Below are positions 34,362-40,972 of a stretch of DNA of 40,972 bases, piece after piece. Numbering within the stretch: position 1 is the stretch's first letter; each line of letters begins with the position of its first letter. The notes beneath the pieces are model-generated. The model was not told the origin of the DNA, did not search any database, and saw only the letters and a program-made list of their open reading frames with translations. The stretch spans positions 1-40,972 of the forward strand of contig NZ_JAHLPU010000011.1 in the NCBI RefSeq assembly GCF_018918045.1. The letters are read 5' to 3'. Made by a program: the position numbers and the translations under genes. The stretch comes from Pseudoflavonifractor sp. MSJ-30 (lineage in GTDB: Bacteria > Bacillota > Clostridia > Oscillospirales > Oscillospiraceae).

Positions 34362-34610
34362 ATGGCAATGTATATAGTTACTAACGAAGGAAAAGGTGAA
34401 TGGCTTACTGTAGATGAGATCATTCATTTGCTGATCAATGTTTTTGAAGTGCCAGCGAATGCGGACATGGTAAACGGAGTATTTAGGAGGAATAAGAGCA
34501 TGTTCACCTCTGAGAAGGCGCCTGATAACGGAAAAGCATTGCGCAGAAAACTCCTCTCGGGTGCAAAGGACTTTGCAGAAAAAATCATCGAAGATAGCAA
34601 GACAAAATAG
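34362..34610 (+). CDS. Small hypothetical protein
   Basis: 82 residues, not recognised. Charged and soluble, with an N-terminal YIVTNEGKGEWLTVDEIIH segment and a basic helical C-terminus. The start ATG at 34362 has only a moderate AGCAGGTAA before it. A strong terminator (34635-34668) follows 24 nt after the stop, in favour of a real transcript. It lies between the IS and the TnpV element end and may be accessory. Confidence 0.45.
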   Translation: MAMYIVTNEGKGEWLTVDEIIHLLINVFEVPANADMVNGVFRRNKSMFTSEKAPDNGKALRRKLLSGAKDFAEKIIEDSKTK

Positions 34611-34634
34611 TTTGATGGTATCATTCCAGGTATA

Positions 34635-34668
34635 CACAGCCCACCGATCGAATGATCGGTGGGCTGTG
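34635..34668 (+). terminator. Terminator hairpin
   Basis: CACAGCCCACCGATC (34635-34649) and its perfect complement (34654-34668), 15-bp stem with GAAT loop, followed by CTGTGTTTATTC. The 34669-34852 stretch shows no gene. Confidence 0.7.
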
Positions 34669-34852
34669 CTGTGTTTATTCTGTTAATCCATCAGTCAGTG
34701 TTCCAGCGTATTCGGATTATCTCCGTATCTTTCACAGAGAATTACATAAAAATGTGGTAGTAGGATTTTCATTATCGGAGATCCCTGTTTTTAGGCGCGC
34801 ACCAAGTTGAAAAATGTGGATTTTCAAAATATACGTAAAACGCCATATCCGA

Positions 34853-35119
34853 TTATCTTTCCTCCATCACCTCCAGCATCATCCTGGCACCCAGGCGGAA
34901 GCTGTTCTGAAACAGCAGACACTCTGCCATATCTTGGAACTCCCGTACACTGTCCGCATACCGGGAGAACAACTCCTTCTGGGTATCCGTCATGGTGGCC
35001 TGGAGCTTTTCTTCGTTTCGGCTAATCAACTGAAGGGCTTCCTTGTATTCTGCACAGGGTAATGTGTCATATTCCGTTGGTTCGATATTGCCGTACCAAA
35101 ATTCTTCAAGAATTCTCAT
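34853..35119 (-). CDS. DUF6809 family protein
   Basis: 88-residue helical protein matching DUF6809: ILEEFWYGNIEPTEY, YKEALQLISRNEEKLQAT, FQDMAECLLFQNSFRLGARM and MLEVME. The family is widespread in clostridial mobile elements, function unknown, often next to TnpV. GGAGG is 7 nt before the ATG at 35119, whose ATGA overlaps the TnpV stop. Confidence 0.8.
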   Translation of the reverse strand: MRILEEFWYGNIEPTEYDTLPCAEYKEALQLISRNEEKLQATMTDTQKELFSRYADSVREFQDMAECLLFQNSFRLGARMMLEVMEER

Positions 35120-35475
35120 TTTGCATCCTCCCCGTAGATTAGCTCCTGGAGTATGATTTCCTCTGCTCTGTTCCGGATATTGTTCATGGTACCAACCCAA
35201 GCCATTGGATCAGCAGCTTTCAATTTTTCTGTCGCTCCTTCGGCGGCTTTCATCTGCTCGATTATCCGCTCCAGTCTATCCTGTGCCTGCTCATTCAGGT
35301 CTGCCAGATAAGTCCACAGCTTGCCGGACAGGAGCAGGCAGTTGTATTGAATCGGCCTGTGCTCTTTCAGATACTCCCGGTGCATCCGCCCCCACCTGCC
35401 GATGGGGCGGGTTTCCTCCGGCAGCGTCAGGTCTGGGATAAAATAATCACCCACACGGATATAGTTGATGTTCAT
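35116..35475 (-). CDS. tnpV: TnpV family transposon-encoded protein
   Basis: 119 residues with the full TnpV pattern: YIRVGDYFIPDLTLPEETRP, GRWGRMHREYLKEHRP, LLLSGKLWTYLADLNEQAQ, RLERIIEQM and NNIRNRAEEIIL. TnpV is carried by Tn4451-type elements moved by large serine recombinases; its role is unknown. AAAGGAGG is 7 nt before the ATG at 35475. It lies only about 170 bp from the displaced leader at 35641, placing it at the end of the inserted element. Confidence 0.88.
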   Translation of the reverse strand: MNINYIRVGDYFIPDLTLPEETRPIGRWGRMHREYLKEHRPIQYNCLLLSGKLWTYLADLNEQAQDRLERIIEQMKAAEGATEKLKAADPMAWVGTMNNIRNRAEEIILQELIYGEDAK

Positions 35476-35583
35476 GCTCAGTCCTCCTTTACTTTGGTAC
35501 TGCCATTGTATCGGAGAATGATTGAAATGTCGATTGTGCCGCAAAGTATAAATTGAAGTCAATATATCCCAAAAAAGCAAGAA

Positions 35584-35613
35584 AGCTCTGAGAAAATCCA
35601 ACTTCTCAGGGCT
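35584..35613 (-). terminator. Terminator hairpin at the element end
   Basis: On the minus strand AGCCCTGAGAA and TTCTCAGAGCT pair (one mismatch) around an 8-nt loop, followed by TTCTTGCTTTTTT. It stands 28 nt after the stop of the displaced leader C, the same place as the hairpin after leader B but with unrelated sequence. Confidence 0.6.
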
Positions 35614-35640
35614 GCTTAAATGTGGTACTCCTCTATTGGC

Positions 35641-35703
35641 TCACACATGGGCCAAAAGCCCAATGCTCAGGGGATTTTTGATGTTTGGATGGTTTTCGGG
35701 CAT
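35641..35703 (-). pseudogene. Displaced 5' end of a TetM-like GTPase gene (leader C)
   Basis: From ATG 35703 the frame reads MPENHPNIKNPLSIGLLAHV and then TGA. It stops at the same codon as leader B (8992-9048) relative to the intact GTPase, just before DAGKTT. The following bases, TGAGCCAATAGAGGAG then TACCACAT, match the ones after leader B in 22 of 24 positions. Its promoter copy (35710-35761) is intact. Confidence 0.8.
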
Positions 35704-35709
35704 AAAGAT

Positions 35710-35761
35710 CCCCCTTTCCTGCTATTTCCCTGATTATAGCACGAAAGGGGGCTGTAGTCGA
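35710..35761 (-). promoter_or_regulatory. GTPase-type promoter with palindrome (copy C)
   Basis: On the minus strand TCGACT (35756-35761), 17 bp, TATAAT (35733-35738). Arms CCCCCTTTC (35710-35718) and GAAAGGGGG (35743-35751) bracket the -10 as in copies A and B, with the gap 2 bp shorter. Confidence 0.7.
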
Positions 35762-35825
35762 TAGGTTTTATGATGGTAATGTGCAGACTTGAAAATGACT
35801 GAATGAAATTGCAAAATCTGACTGA

Positions 35826-36227
35826 ATGCGATTGAAAAAACAGGCTGAGATGAAAGCAACGCCCTCCGGGCTGCTGGGAGATTTGGAAACGCTGGGATTT
35901 CTGTTTGAAGCGCTGTGCGAACGGGACCTGCGCATTTACGCAGAGTCCTTTGGCGCAAACCTCTACCATTATCAGGACTATAGCGGGCATGAAATTGATG
36001 CGGTCATTGAATTGGCGGATGGACAATGGTGTGCCTTTGAAATCAAGCTGGGGGCAAACCAAATTGATGCCGCAGCCGCAAATCTTCTTAAAATGAAAAA
36101 ACAAATGTCGGAAGACCCAAAGGGAAAACCGCCTGCCGTCCTATGCGTCCTGTGCGGTATGGCAAGTGCGGCATATCAGCGGCCGGATGGCGTATTTGTT
36201 GTGCCAATCACAGCGCTGAAAAACTAA
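35826..36227 (+). pseudogene. C-terminal remnant of an AAA ATPase with DUF4143 domain
   Basis: 133 codons matching only the end of the DUF4143-containing ATP-binding proteins: LGDLETLGFLFEALCERDLR, YAESFGANLYHYQDY, EIDAVIEL, AFEIKLGANQIDAAA and RPDGVFVVPITALKN. The AAA domain and about 290 residues are missing; homology begins near 35845, and the ATG at 35826 has no ribosome binding site. It follows the leader C promoter, so it likely marks the older chromosome or another insertion scar. Confidence 0.75.
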
Positions 36228-36324
36228 TCCTGTAAAATCATCGCAGTATCGTTTGTGCAGACAAATAGGCTTGCACCGTGCAGGGGTTTTTATTCTATTC
36301 GGCTGTTCCGCTGCCATAGAAAAA

Positions 36325-36366
36325 CCTCCCATTGTGTTACTGAATGTATTGTAACACAATGGGAGG
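36325..36366. promoter_or_regulatory. Perfect 16-bp operator-like palindrome
   Basis: CCTCCCATTGTGTTAC (36325-36340) and its complement (36351-36366) with a 10-bp centre. On the minus strand the centre holds TACAAT, and the downstream arm ends in GGGAGG 8 nt before an ATG at 36317. That opens a 58-residue frame ending at 36141, partly over the DUF4143 remnant and not recognised. It may be an orphaned promoter-operator whose gene has been lost. Confidence 0.45.
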
Positions 36367-36405
36367 CAATCGCCGGGATATTTCTTTTTATATGTGGGAG
36401 CCGCT

Positions 36406-37122
36406 TCAGGTCGTATACTCCGCGAAGGGGACGAAGGCGATGGGGACCACGCTGGAATTCAGGTCCTCCTCCAGTGCCTCCGCGTTGGCGGTTTCCAGCG
36501 GGGTCATGGAGTCGGTGTCCCAGGTCTCGGTGGTGGCGTAGAACCAGGGGTTCTGCTCGTCACGGCCCGCGTCAAAGACCAGAGCATCCTGGAATTTCAG
36601 TTCCCCGTCCTGGAACGCGTACAGATTATAGCCGAAGCTGGCCGCGCCGTTGCTGCCCCGGTTCAGGAACAGGCCGTCGGAGGTCAGCTGGAAGGTGTTC
36701 CGCTCGCCGGCATCGATGAGCCGGATCTCCTCGTCGTTCTTTACGGTGTACATGGCATAGATCAGGTTTTCGCTGACGGAGCCGATCAGCAGCTCAGAGG
36801 TGCCGTCTCCGTCCAGATCCTCCAGACAATAGCCAACCTCATTGATGTCCTTGGCAATGCCGGGCAGGTAGTTCAGCCCCCGATCCATATAGTCGTTGGG
36901 CTCCAGGCCCTGAAGCAGGGCGTCAAAGTAGCTGTCCAGGATTTCGCTGTACAGCGGCTTTGCCGTGACCACCGGGGCCTCTGTGGTCTCCGGGACGGTG
37001 GTCTCCTGGGTCGTTTCCACAGGCTGGCTCTCCGTTGTGGCCACAGGCTCCTCCGTCTTGGAGCAGGCCGCCAGAGAGAGCGCAAGTGTAAGCGCGCACA
37101 AAAGCGCGGCAATTTTCTTCAT
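36406..37122 (-). CDS. Putative secreted lipoprotein
   Basis: 238-residue lipoprotein. Signal peptide MKKIAALLCALTLALSLAAC ends at the lipobox LAAC (cysteine about residue 20), followed by a threonine/glutamate-rich linker (TTESQPVETTQETTVPETTE) to about residue 50. The globular part contains YCLEDLDGDGTSELLIGSVSE-type sequence, an FG-GAP/EF-hand-like DLDGDG calcium loop seen in many clostridial lipoproteins of unknown role. The start is the ATG at 37122 (AAAGGATG upstream); the longer frame runs through the promoter. Single gene. Confidence 0.75.
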   Translation of the reverse strand: MKKIAALLCALTLALSLAACSKTEEPVATTESQPVETTQETTVPETTEAPVVTAKPLYSEILDSYFDALLQGLEPNDYMDRGLNYLPGIAKDINEVGYCLEDLDGDGTSELLIGSVSENLIYAMYTVKNDEEIRLIDAGERNTFQLTSDGLFLNRGSNGAASFGYNLYAFQDGELKFQDALVFDAGRDEQNPWFYATTETWDTDSMTPLETANAEALEEDLNSSVVPIAFVPFAEYTT

Positions 37123-37153
37123 AAACTCGCATCCTTTCCTCAGAAGTAGTTTC

Positions 37154-37182
37154 AGCATACCATTGTTTCCGGAAAATGTCAA
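37154..37182 (-). promoter_or_regulatory. Promoter of the lipoprotein gene
   Basis: On the minus strand TTGACA (37177-37182), 17 bp, TATGCT (37154-37159), 32 nt before the ATG. Confidence 0.7.
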
Positions 37183-37251
37183 GAATTCCGGTGAAATATT
37201 AAAGAAAGCTTTAAGGATTGTCGCAGGCAAATCGGGGTTTGTCGGAATGTC

Positions 37252-37399
37252 CCCTGGCTCCCCCTCTGGGGGAGCTGGCGTGCGCAGCACGACTGAGAGG
37301 GTACCAGCGGCGGGGGCCGCATGAAAGTCACAGCTATCGCAGCCCTCTCAGTCACGGCGTTTCCGCCGTGACAGCTCTCCCACAGGGAGAGCCAAGGGG
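37252..37399. repeat. MITE-like inverted-repeat element
   Basis: About 148 bp with imperfect inverted ends (CCCTGGCTCCCCCTCTGGGG and the complement of CTCCCACAGGGAGAGCCAAG) and internal hairpins: GCGTGCGCAGCACG, CACGGCGTTTCCGCCGTG, and the pair GACTGAGAGGG/CCCTCTCAGTC spanning the centre. The GACTGAGAGGG type is an interspersed repeat of Firmicutes. It lies between the divergent lipoprotein promoter and the small toxin-like gene. Confidence 0.7.
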
Positions 37400-37415
37400 T
37401 ACGCACATACTTTTA

Positions 37416-37445
37416 CACCCCCTGTCCTTCTATGGAAAGGGGGTG
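37416..37445 (+). promoter_or_regulatory. Start-site hairpin sequestering the toxin ribosome binding site
   Basis: CACCCCCT (37416-37423) pairs with AGGGGGTG (37438-37445). The second arm contains both the Shine-Dalgarno-like GGGGG and the GTG start of the small peptide, so in the folded mRNA translation would be blocked, as known for type I toxin mRNAs. Confidence 0.55.
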
Positions 37446-37544
37446 GCCGGCATAACAATTTCAGAACTCTACGAGTTTTGTCTTGTACTTATTGGTCTTG
37501 TCAATTTGGTGATCCAAATCATTGAAATAAACAAGAAAAAGTAA
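37443..37544 (+). CDS. Putative holin-like (type I) toxin peptide
   Basis: 33-residue peptide from GTG 37443: a short polar start, one hydrophobic helix (ISELYEFCLVLIGLVNLVI) and a lysine-rich end INKKK. This is the form of the putative holin-like toxins (Hol_Tox; TxpA-type) of Firmicutes, which insert in the membrane when their antisense RNA is missing. GGAAAGGGG lies just before the GTG; spacing is short, and the site is inside a hairpin. An antisense promoter faces it. It overlaps a bidirectional terminator. Confidence 0.6.
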   Translation: MAGITISELYEFCLVLIGLVNLVIQIIEINKKK

Positions 37545-37583
37545 CCGCCGCATAGTTTCCCCAAACTTAACGGTTACTTTTTC
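37535..37583. terminator. Bidirectional terminator at the toxin 3' end
   Basis: GAAAAAGTAACCG (37535-37547) and its complement (37571-37583) form a 13-bp stem. A-rich on one side and T-rich on the other, it works in both directions: for the toxin mRNA and for the facing antisense RNA. Confidence 0.7.
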
Positions 37584-37629
37584 CAGTTAGCAGGGGGAGC
37601 AAACCGTCTATCGGCAGCGCCCTCTTTCT
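37535..37629 (-). ncRNA. Predicted antisense RNA to the toxin mRNA 3' region
   Basis: A minus-strand promoter at 37636-37663 would start an RNA near 37629 that runs about 95 nt to the shared terminator. It would overlap the last toxin codons and the 3' part of the toxin mRNA, the same arrangement as txpA/RatA in Bacillus. The ends are predicted, not observed. Confidence 0.5.
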
Positions 37630-37635
37630 GTGCTT

Positions 37636-37663
37636 ATTATACCACAGCCCGTCTTAACGTCAA
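37636..37663 (-). promoter_or_regulatory. Antisense RNA promoter
   Basis: On the minus strand TTGACG (37658-37663), 16 bp ending TGTGG, TATAAT (37636-37641). It sits in a short intergenic gap where no protein start follows, so its product is most likely an RNA. Confidence 0.65.
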
Positions 37664-37680
37664 GGCGGGCTGTGGTTTTT
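37642..37680 (+). terminator. Plus-strand terminator overlapping the antisense promoter
   Basis: CCACAGCCCG (37642-37651) and CGGGCTGTGG (37666-37675) followed by TTTTT on the plus strand. The arms flank the antisense -35, so this hairpin is both a back-up terminator and a possible operator. Confidence 0.65.
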
Positions 37681-37691
37681 CGGTTATTTGC

Positions 37692-39356
37692 TCAATCGTT
37701 TGTCAGATACCAGCCGACATTGTTGGGCGCGTGGGGGTACTTAAAGGCGACGGCAGCCTGGGCGTACCAGTCCATTTCGGTCTCCTTGTCCACATAGCGC
37801 CAGCCTACGCCGTACTCCTGGGTGCCCCGCCAGAGGTTCTGGCAGTCGGGGTGGGCCGTCTCAAATGCCTCCTGCTGCTCCTGGCCCAGACGGGTGCCGG
37901 TGCCGCCGACGGCTACCAGATGGGTCAGCGGCAGGTTTTCCAGAGGCGCCAGATCCTCCGCCTTGGTGTAGCTGATGTTCAGCATCTCCAGCTTCTCGCA
38001 GGCGGCCAGGGGGCTCAGGTCCGTTACATAGCCGCAGTTGGCGATTTCCAGAATCCGCAGATTCTTGCAGTTGGCCAGAGGCGTCAGATCCTTGATGGGG
38101 GAGCCGGAGAGGATCACGACCTCCAGACTGGTCATACCCTCCAGGAAGCTGGAATCGTTCAGGTATTCATCGTGGCCGAAGTCGGCGTAGACCGCGTCCT
38201 CGCAGTAGCGCAGGGCGGAGCAGTTGCTGTCTTTCAGATCATAGACGCAGCGGATGACCTGAGCGTCCGTCAGGCTGCTGCCCTTGCCGAAATAGACCCG
38301 CCAGACGATCTTCGTCCGGTCGCGGTAGTCGTCCCGGAGCTTTGCCAGTGTCTCATTGGAAAGCCCGCAGTCCTCCAGAACAAAGCGCTTGCAGTTGGAC
38401 AGCAGATCCAGCGCGTCCCGGACGGTCTGCTCCTCATCGTCGCTGATCTTCAGGCCCTTGAGCTTGACCTCCTCCATGTCCGTAGACAGGGTCTGGCCGT
38501 AGAAATCAAAGGCATAGTGGAAGACGGCATCCGGCGCCGCGGCGATCAGGGTCTTGGCCTCCTGTTCGGTGAGCTTGGAAGTACCGTCGCTGCCGCAGAG
38601 CTCCACGGTCTCCAGGTCCGGCAGCAGGGACAGCTTCCGGGCCACCTGGTCCAGATCGGTTTCCTGCATCCGGGAAAGATCCAGCGCGGTCACATCGCTG
38701 CTCTGCTCCTGATCCAGCAGGTAGACCGTATAGTGGAAGGTAATTTCCGGGAATGCCTCCCGCAAAGTCTGGAACTGCTCCAGTGTCAGGTCCAGCTTGT
38801 GGATGGTCACATCCGTCACCTGATGGAGGTACAGCAGCGCCTCTTTCAGAGTGTCCAGATCATAGTCTCCCGGCTCCAGATCCAGTTCCGTGACGGTGGG
38901 ATCCACAAAGGACCCGCCCAGCGCTACCTGATAGGCGACTTTCACCTGAGGCAGTGCGGCCTGCAGCTGCTCCAGAGTCTCATAATTGTCGCAGCCCCCG
39001 GCGTTGATCGTCCGCAGCTTGGGGAAATACTGTCCCAAAATGCGGATATCCTCGCTGCTGGGGTTGGAAATGGTGATCTCCGCAGAATCGCTGGAGACCT
39101 TCTTGCCCTGGAAGGGCACATTCCAGACTACGGTGCAGTCCGGCAGCTGTGACTGGACGGCATCAAAGTGGGCGAAGGAGATATCCTCCTCCCGCAGATC
39201 CAGATAAGTGGCGTCCAGCGGATAGGCCTGGCCCTCCACAAAAATATGGGTGTTCTGGTAATAGATATAGGCCAGCATGCCCCCGGCCGCCGCCACGGAC
39301 AGCACGGCAAGGATCACCAGAACCGTGATCAATTTGTTACTTTTCCTGCGCTTCAA
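37692..39356 (-). CDS. Membrane-anchored leucine-rich-repeat protein
   Basis: 554 residues from the TTG at 39356. A basic start (KRRKSNK) and one hydrophobic anchor (LITVLVILAVLSVAAAGGMLAYIYY, interrupted here only by A/G) place the bulk outside the cell. The remainder has irregular leucine-rich repeats in two forms: about 60-residue units pairing LDL/ITI strands with LPDCTV-, LPQVKV- or FPEITF-type turns (residues about 60-330), then classical LRRs near the C-terminus (LEVVILSGSPIKDLTPLANC; LRILEIANCGYVTDLSPLAAC). Likely a binding surface for a protein or wall ligand. GGAGG at 39366-39370 is 9 nt before the TTG, and the promoter at 39391-39419 lies inside the longer frame, which rules that frame's start out. 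Confidence 0.8.
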   Translation of the reverse strand: MKRRKSNKLITVLVILAVLSVAAAGGMLAYIYYQNTHIFVEGQAYPLDATYLDLREEDISFAHFDAVQSQLPDCTVVWNVPFQGKKVSSDSAEITISNPSSEDIRILGQYFPKLRTINAGGCDNYETLEQLQAALPQVKVAYQVALGGSFVDPTVTELDLEPGDYDLDTLKEALLYLHQVTDVTIHKLDLTLEQFQTLREAFPEITFHYTVYLLDQEQSSDVTALDLSRMQETDLDQVARKLSLLPDLETVELCGSDGTSKLTEQEAKTLIAAAPDAVFHYAFDFYGQTLSTDMEEVKLKGLKISDDEEQTVRDALDLLSNCKRFVLEDCGLSNETLAKLRDDYRDRTKIVWRVYFGKGSSLTDAQVIRCVYDLKDSNCSALRYCEDAVYADFGHDEYLNDSSFLEGMTSLEVVILSGSPIKDLTPLANCKNLRILEIANCGYVTDLSPLAACEKLEMLNISYTKAEDLAPLENLPLTHLVAVGGTGTRLGQEQQEAFETAHPDCQNLWRGTQEYGVGWRYVDKETEMDWYAQAAVAFKYPHAPNNVGWYLTND

Positions 39357-39390
39357 GATATTTTTCCTCCGAATTCTCGAACTGTTCCCA

Positions 39391-39419
39391 ATCATAATAC
39401 AATCGGTGGAAAATTGCAA
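39391..39419 (-). promoter_or_regulatory. Promoter of the LRR gene
   Basis: On the minus strand TTGCAA (39414-39419), 17 bp, TATGAT (39391-39396), about 35 nt before the TTG start at 39356. Confidence 0.6.
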
Positions 39420-39424
39420 TGGGT

Positions 39425-40801
39425 TTATACCATTTCTTCCGGATGGAACACCTCATCGAAGCGTTCCGCCGTCAGAAAGCCCAGCTTTACGCAGGCCTCC
39501 CTCAGGGAGATGTTCTCGACAAAGGCGGTCTTGGCGGTTTTTGCCGCGTTTTCATAGCCGATGTAGGGATTCAGGGCCGTTACCAGCATGAGGGAGTTGT
39601 GTAAGTTGTGGCGCATCTTCTCCCGGTCGGCGGTGATGCCCACGGCGCAGTGGTCGTTGAAGGAGCGGATGGAGTCGGCCAGCAGCCGGGCGGACTGGAG
39701 GAAGTTATAGGCCAGCACGGGCATGAACACATTCAGCTCAAAATTGCCCTGACTGGCGGCCAGTCCCACCGCCGTGTCATTGCCCATGACCTGCACCGCC
39801 ACCATGGTCACCTGCTCGCACTGGGTGGGGTTCACCTTGCCGGGCATGATGGAGGAACCGGGCTCGTTTTCGGGTATGCGGATCTCCCCCAGGCCGTCCC
39901 GGGGGCCGGAGGCCAGCCAGCGCACGTCGTTGGCGATCTTCATCATGTCCGCGGCCAGGGCTTTCAGCGCCCCGTGGGCAAATACCAGCTCATCCCTGGA
40001 GGTCAGGGCATGGAACTTGTTAGGTGCGGTAACAAAATCCTTCCCGGTCAGCTCCGAGACGGCTGCCGCCACGGCGGTATCAAAGCCTCTGGGGGCGTTC
40101 AGTCCCGTGCCCACGGCGGTGCCCCCCAGAGCCAGCTCCTTCAGATAGGGCAGGGAAGCGCAAATCAGCTGCCGGTCCCGCTCCAGACTGGTCCGCCAGC
40201 CGGAGATCTCCTGAGAGAAGGTAATGGGCGTGGCGTCCTGCAAATGGGTCCGGCCGGACTTGACAATGCCCTCGTTTTTCGCTTCCAGCCCCCGGAAGGT
40301 GCCGATCAGCGTATCCAGAGCGGGCAGCAGCTTATCTTCCAGAGCCAGCACCGCCGCGATGTGCATGGCCGTGGGGAAGGTATCGTTGGAGGACTGGGAC
40401 ATATTGATGTCGTCATTGGGATGCAGCAGGCGTTTCCCCGCCAGGGCGTTGCCCCGGCCTGCAATGACCTCGTTGGCGTTCATATTGGATTGGGTGCCGG
40501 AGCCGGTCTGCCAGACGACCAGAGGGAAATTGTCCGCCAGCGCCCCGGAAATCACCTCGTCCGCCGCCTGAGAAATGACGGTCAGCTTTTCCTCCGTCAT
40601 TTTTTCCGGCTTCAGGGCATGGTTCGCCATGGCCGCCGCTTTCTTCAGAATGCCGAAGGCATGGATAATCTCTCGGGGCATGGTCTCCAGCCCCACGCCG
40701 ATGGGAAAGTTGTTCCGGCTCCGCTCGGTCTGCGCCCCCCAGTACTTGTCCGCAGGCACCCGGACCTCACCCATAGAGTCGTGTTCTACGCGGTATTCCA
40801 T
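39425..40801 (-). CDS. fumC: Class II fumarate hydratase
   Basis: 458-residue oxygen-stable fumarase converting fumarate and malate. Family marks: VPADKYWGAQTERSRNNFPI, the substrate loop SGTQSNMNANEV, HPNDDINMSQSSNDTFPTAM, the catalytic-site TH in SGRTHLQDATPI, and the lyase signature GSSIMPGKVNPTQCEQ with the catalytic serine loop. The start is ATG 40801 with AAGGAGC 9 nt before it; a frame open further upstream lacks signals. Full length. Likely a single gene with a weak TATTCT -10 near 40830. Confidence 0.95.
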   Translation of the reverse strand: MEYRVEHDSMGEVRVPADKYWGAQTERSRNNFPIGVGLETMPREIIHAFGILKKAAAMANHALKPEKMTEEKLTVISQAADEVISGALADNFPLVVWQTGSGTQSNMNANEVIAGRGNALAGKRLLHPNDDINMSQSSNDTFPTAMHIAAVLALEDKLLPALDTLIGTFRGLEAKNEGIVKSGRTHLQDATPITFSQEISGWRTSLERDRQLICASLPYLKELALGGTAVGTGLNAPRGFDTAVAAAVSELTGKDFVTAPNKFHALTSRDELVFAHGALKALAADMMKIANDVRWLASGPRDGLGEIRIPENEPGSSIMPGKVNPTQCEQVTMVAVQVMGNDTAVGLAASQGNFELNVFMPVLAYNFLQSARLLADSIRSFNDHCAVGITADREKMRHNLHNSLMLVTALNPYIGYENAAKTAKTAFVENISLREACVKLGFLTAERFDEVFHPEEMV

Positions 40802-40862
40802 AAAGAATGCTCCTTTGTGTTTTTTCTTAGAATAGCACATCCTGCCGGAAAAGGAAAGCGGC

Positions 40863-40896
40863 AAAAAATCAGCGTCCCCGAAAAATCGGGGACGCT
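40863..40896 (-). terminator. Terminator of a gene beyond the right edge
   Basis: AGCGTCCCCGA (40871-40881) and its complement (40886-40896) with an AAAA loop; on the minus strand it is followed by GATTTTTT. It would end a minus-strand transcript entering from outside the window and insulate fumC. Sequence 40897-40972 shows no recognisable gene. Confidence 0.7.
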
Positions 40897-40972
40897 CAGT
40901 CTGTCAAAAAAGCCTCGCAGAGTTTGCCGACGATAGTCGGCAAATAAAGTCAAATCATTTTCTGCCGGGGCG

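Overview
The window looks like a chromosomal stretch of a low-to-mid GC, Gram-positive gut anaerobe of class Clostridia, most like the Oscillospiraceae (Intestinimonas / Flavonifractor / Oscillibacter group). This rests on strong AGGAGG-type ribosome binding sites, consensus TTGACA/TATAAT promoters, small families typical of these genomes (DUF6440, TnpV, DUF6809), the repeat types present, and a large fructoselysine (Amadori product) cluster. Some gut Intestinimonas are known to ferment fructoselysine. The taxonomic call is inference.

Layout. (1) 0.1-2.3 kb: a transaldolase / PdxA-family dehydrogenase pair behind a strong promoter. (2) 2.4-4.8 kb, minus strand: a small DUF6440 protein, an SPFH/band-7 protein with its NfeD partner, and a PsiE-family membrane protein. 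(3) 4.8-7.7 kb: a nested repeat, then a TetM-like GTPase fused to a C-terminal Rae1/YacP-like NYN nuclease domain. (4) 7.7-10.4 kb: a scrapyard of gene pieces (serine recombinase, CpsB phosphatase, RecG-like ATP-binding protein, BlaR1/M56 peptidase) and a displaced copy of the GTPase gene's promoter and first 18 codons. (5) 10.4-12.1 kb: a MATE exporter with a small upstream gene. (6) 12.6-19.8 kb: a complete opp oligopeptide ABC transporter operon ending in a PepV-type dipeptidase. (7) 20.1-33.1 kb: the fructoselysine region. It has permease FrlA, two FrlC-type epimerases, two FrlD-type kinases, deglycase FrlB, two GntR/HutC regulators, two amidohydrolases, YjbQ, an esterase, a small unknown protein and a HAD phosphatase. 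(8) 33.1-36.4 kb: an IS5-family insertion that cut a sugar-kinase-like gene, a TnpV/DUF6809 element end, a second displaced GTPase leader and a DUF4143 ATPase remnant. (9) 36.4-41 kb, mostly minus strand: a lipoprotein, a repeat, a putative type I toxin-antitoxin pair, a membrane-anchored leucine-rich-repeat protein and fumarase FumC.

How the parts may work together. Oligopeptides enter through Opp and are cut by the dipeptidase. Fructoselysine enters through FrlA, is phosphorylated by FrlD and cleaved by FrlB to lysine and glucose 6-phosphate, while FrlC-type epimerases admit psicoselysine-type isomers. The extra kinase, epimerase, amidohydrolases and YjbQ suggest a wider range of glycated or N-substituted substrates.

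The most unusual signal is a repeated junction. Besides the intact GTPase gene, two sites (8992-9111 and 35641-35761) carry the same promoter and an in-frame start of the GTPase that stops right after the LAHV codons. At both sites the next bases are the same element end. This fits mobile elements that insert at the P-loop codons of the GTPase gene, bring their own promoter and first 18 codons to restore it, and push the older 5' end aside, here apparently twice in tandem.
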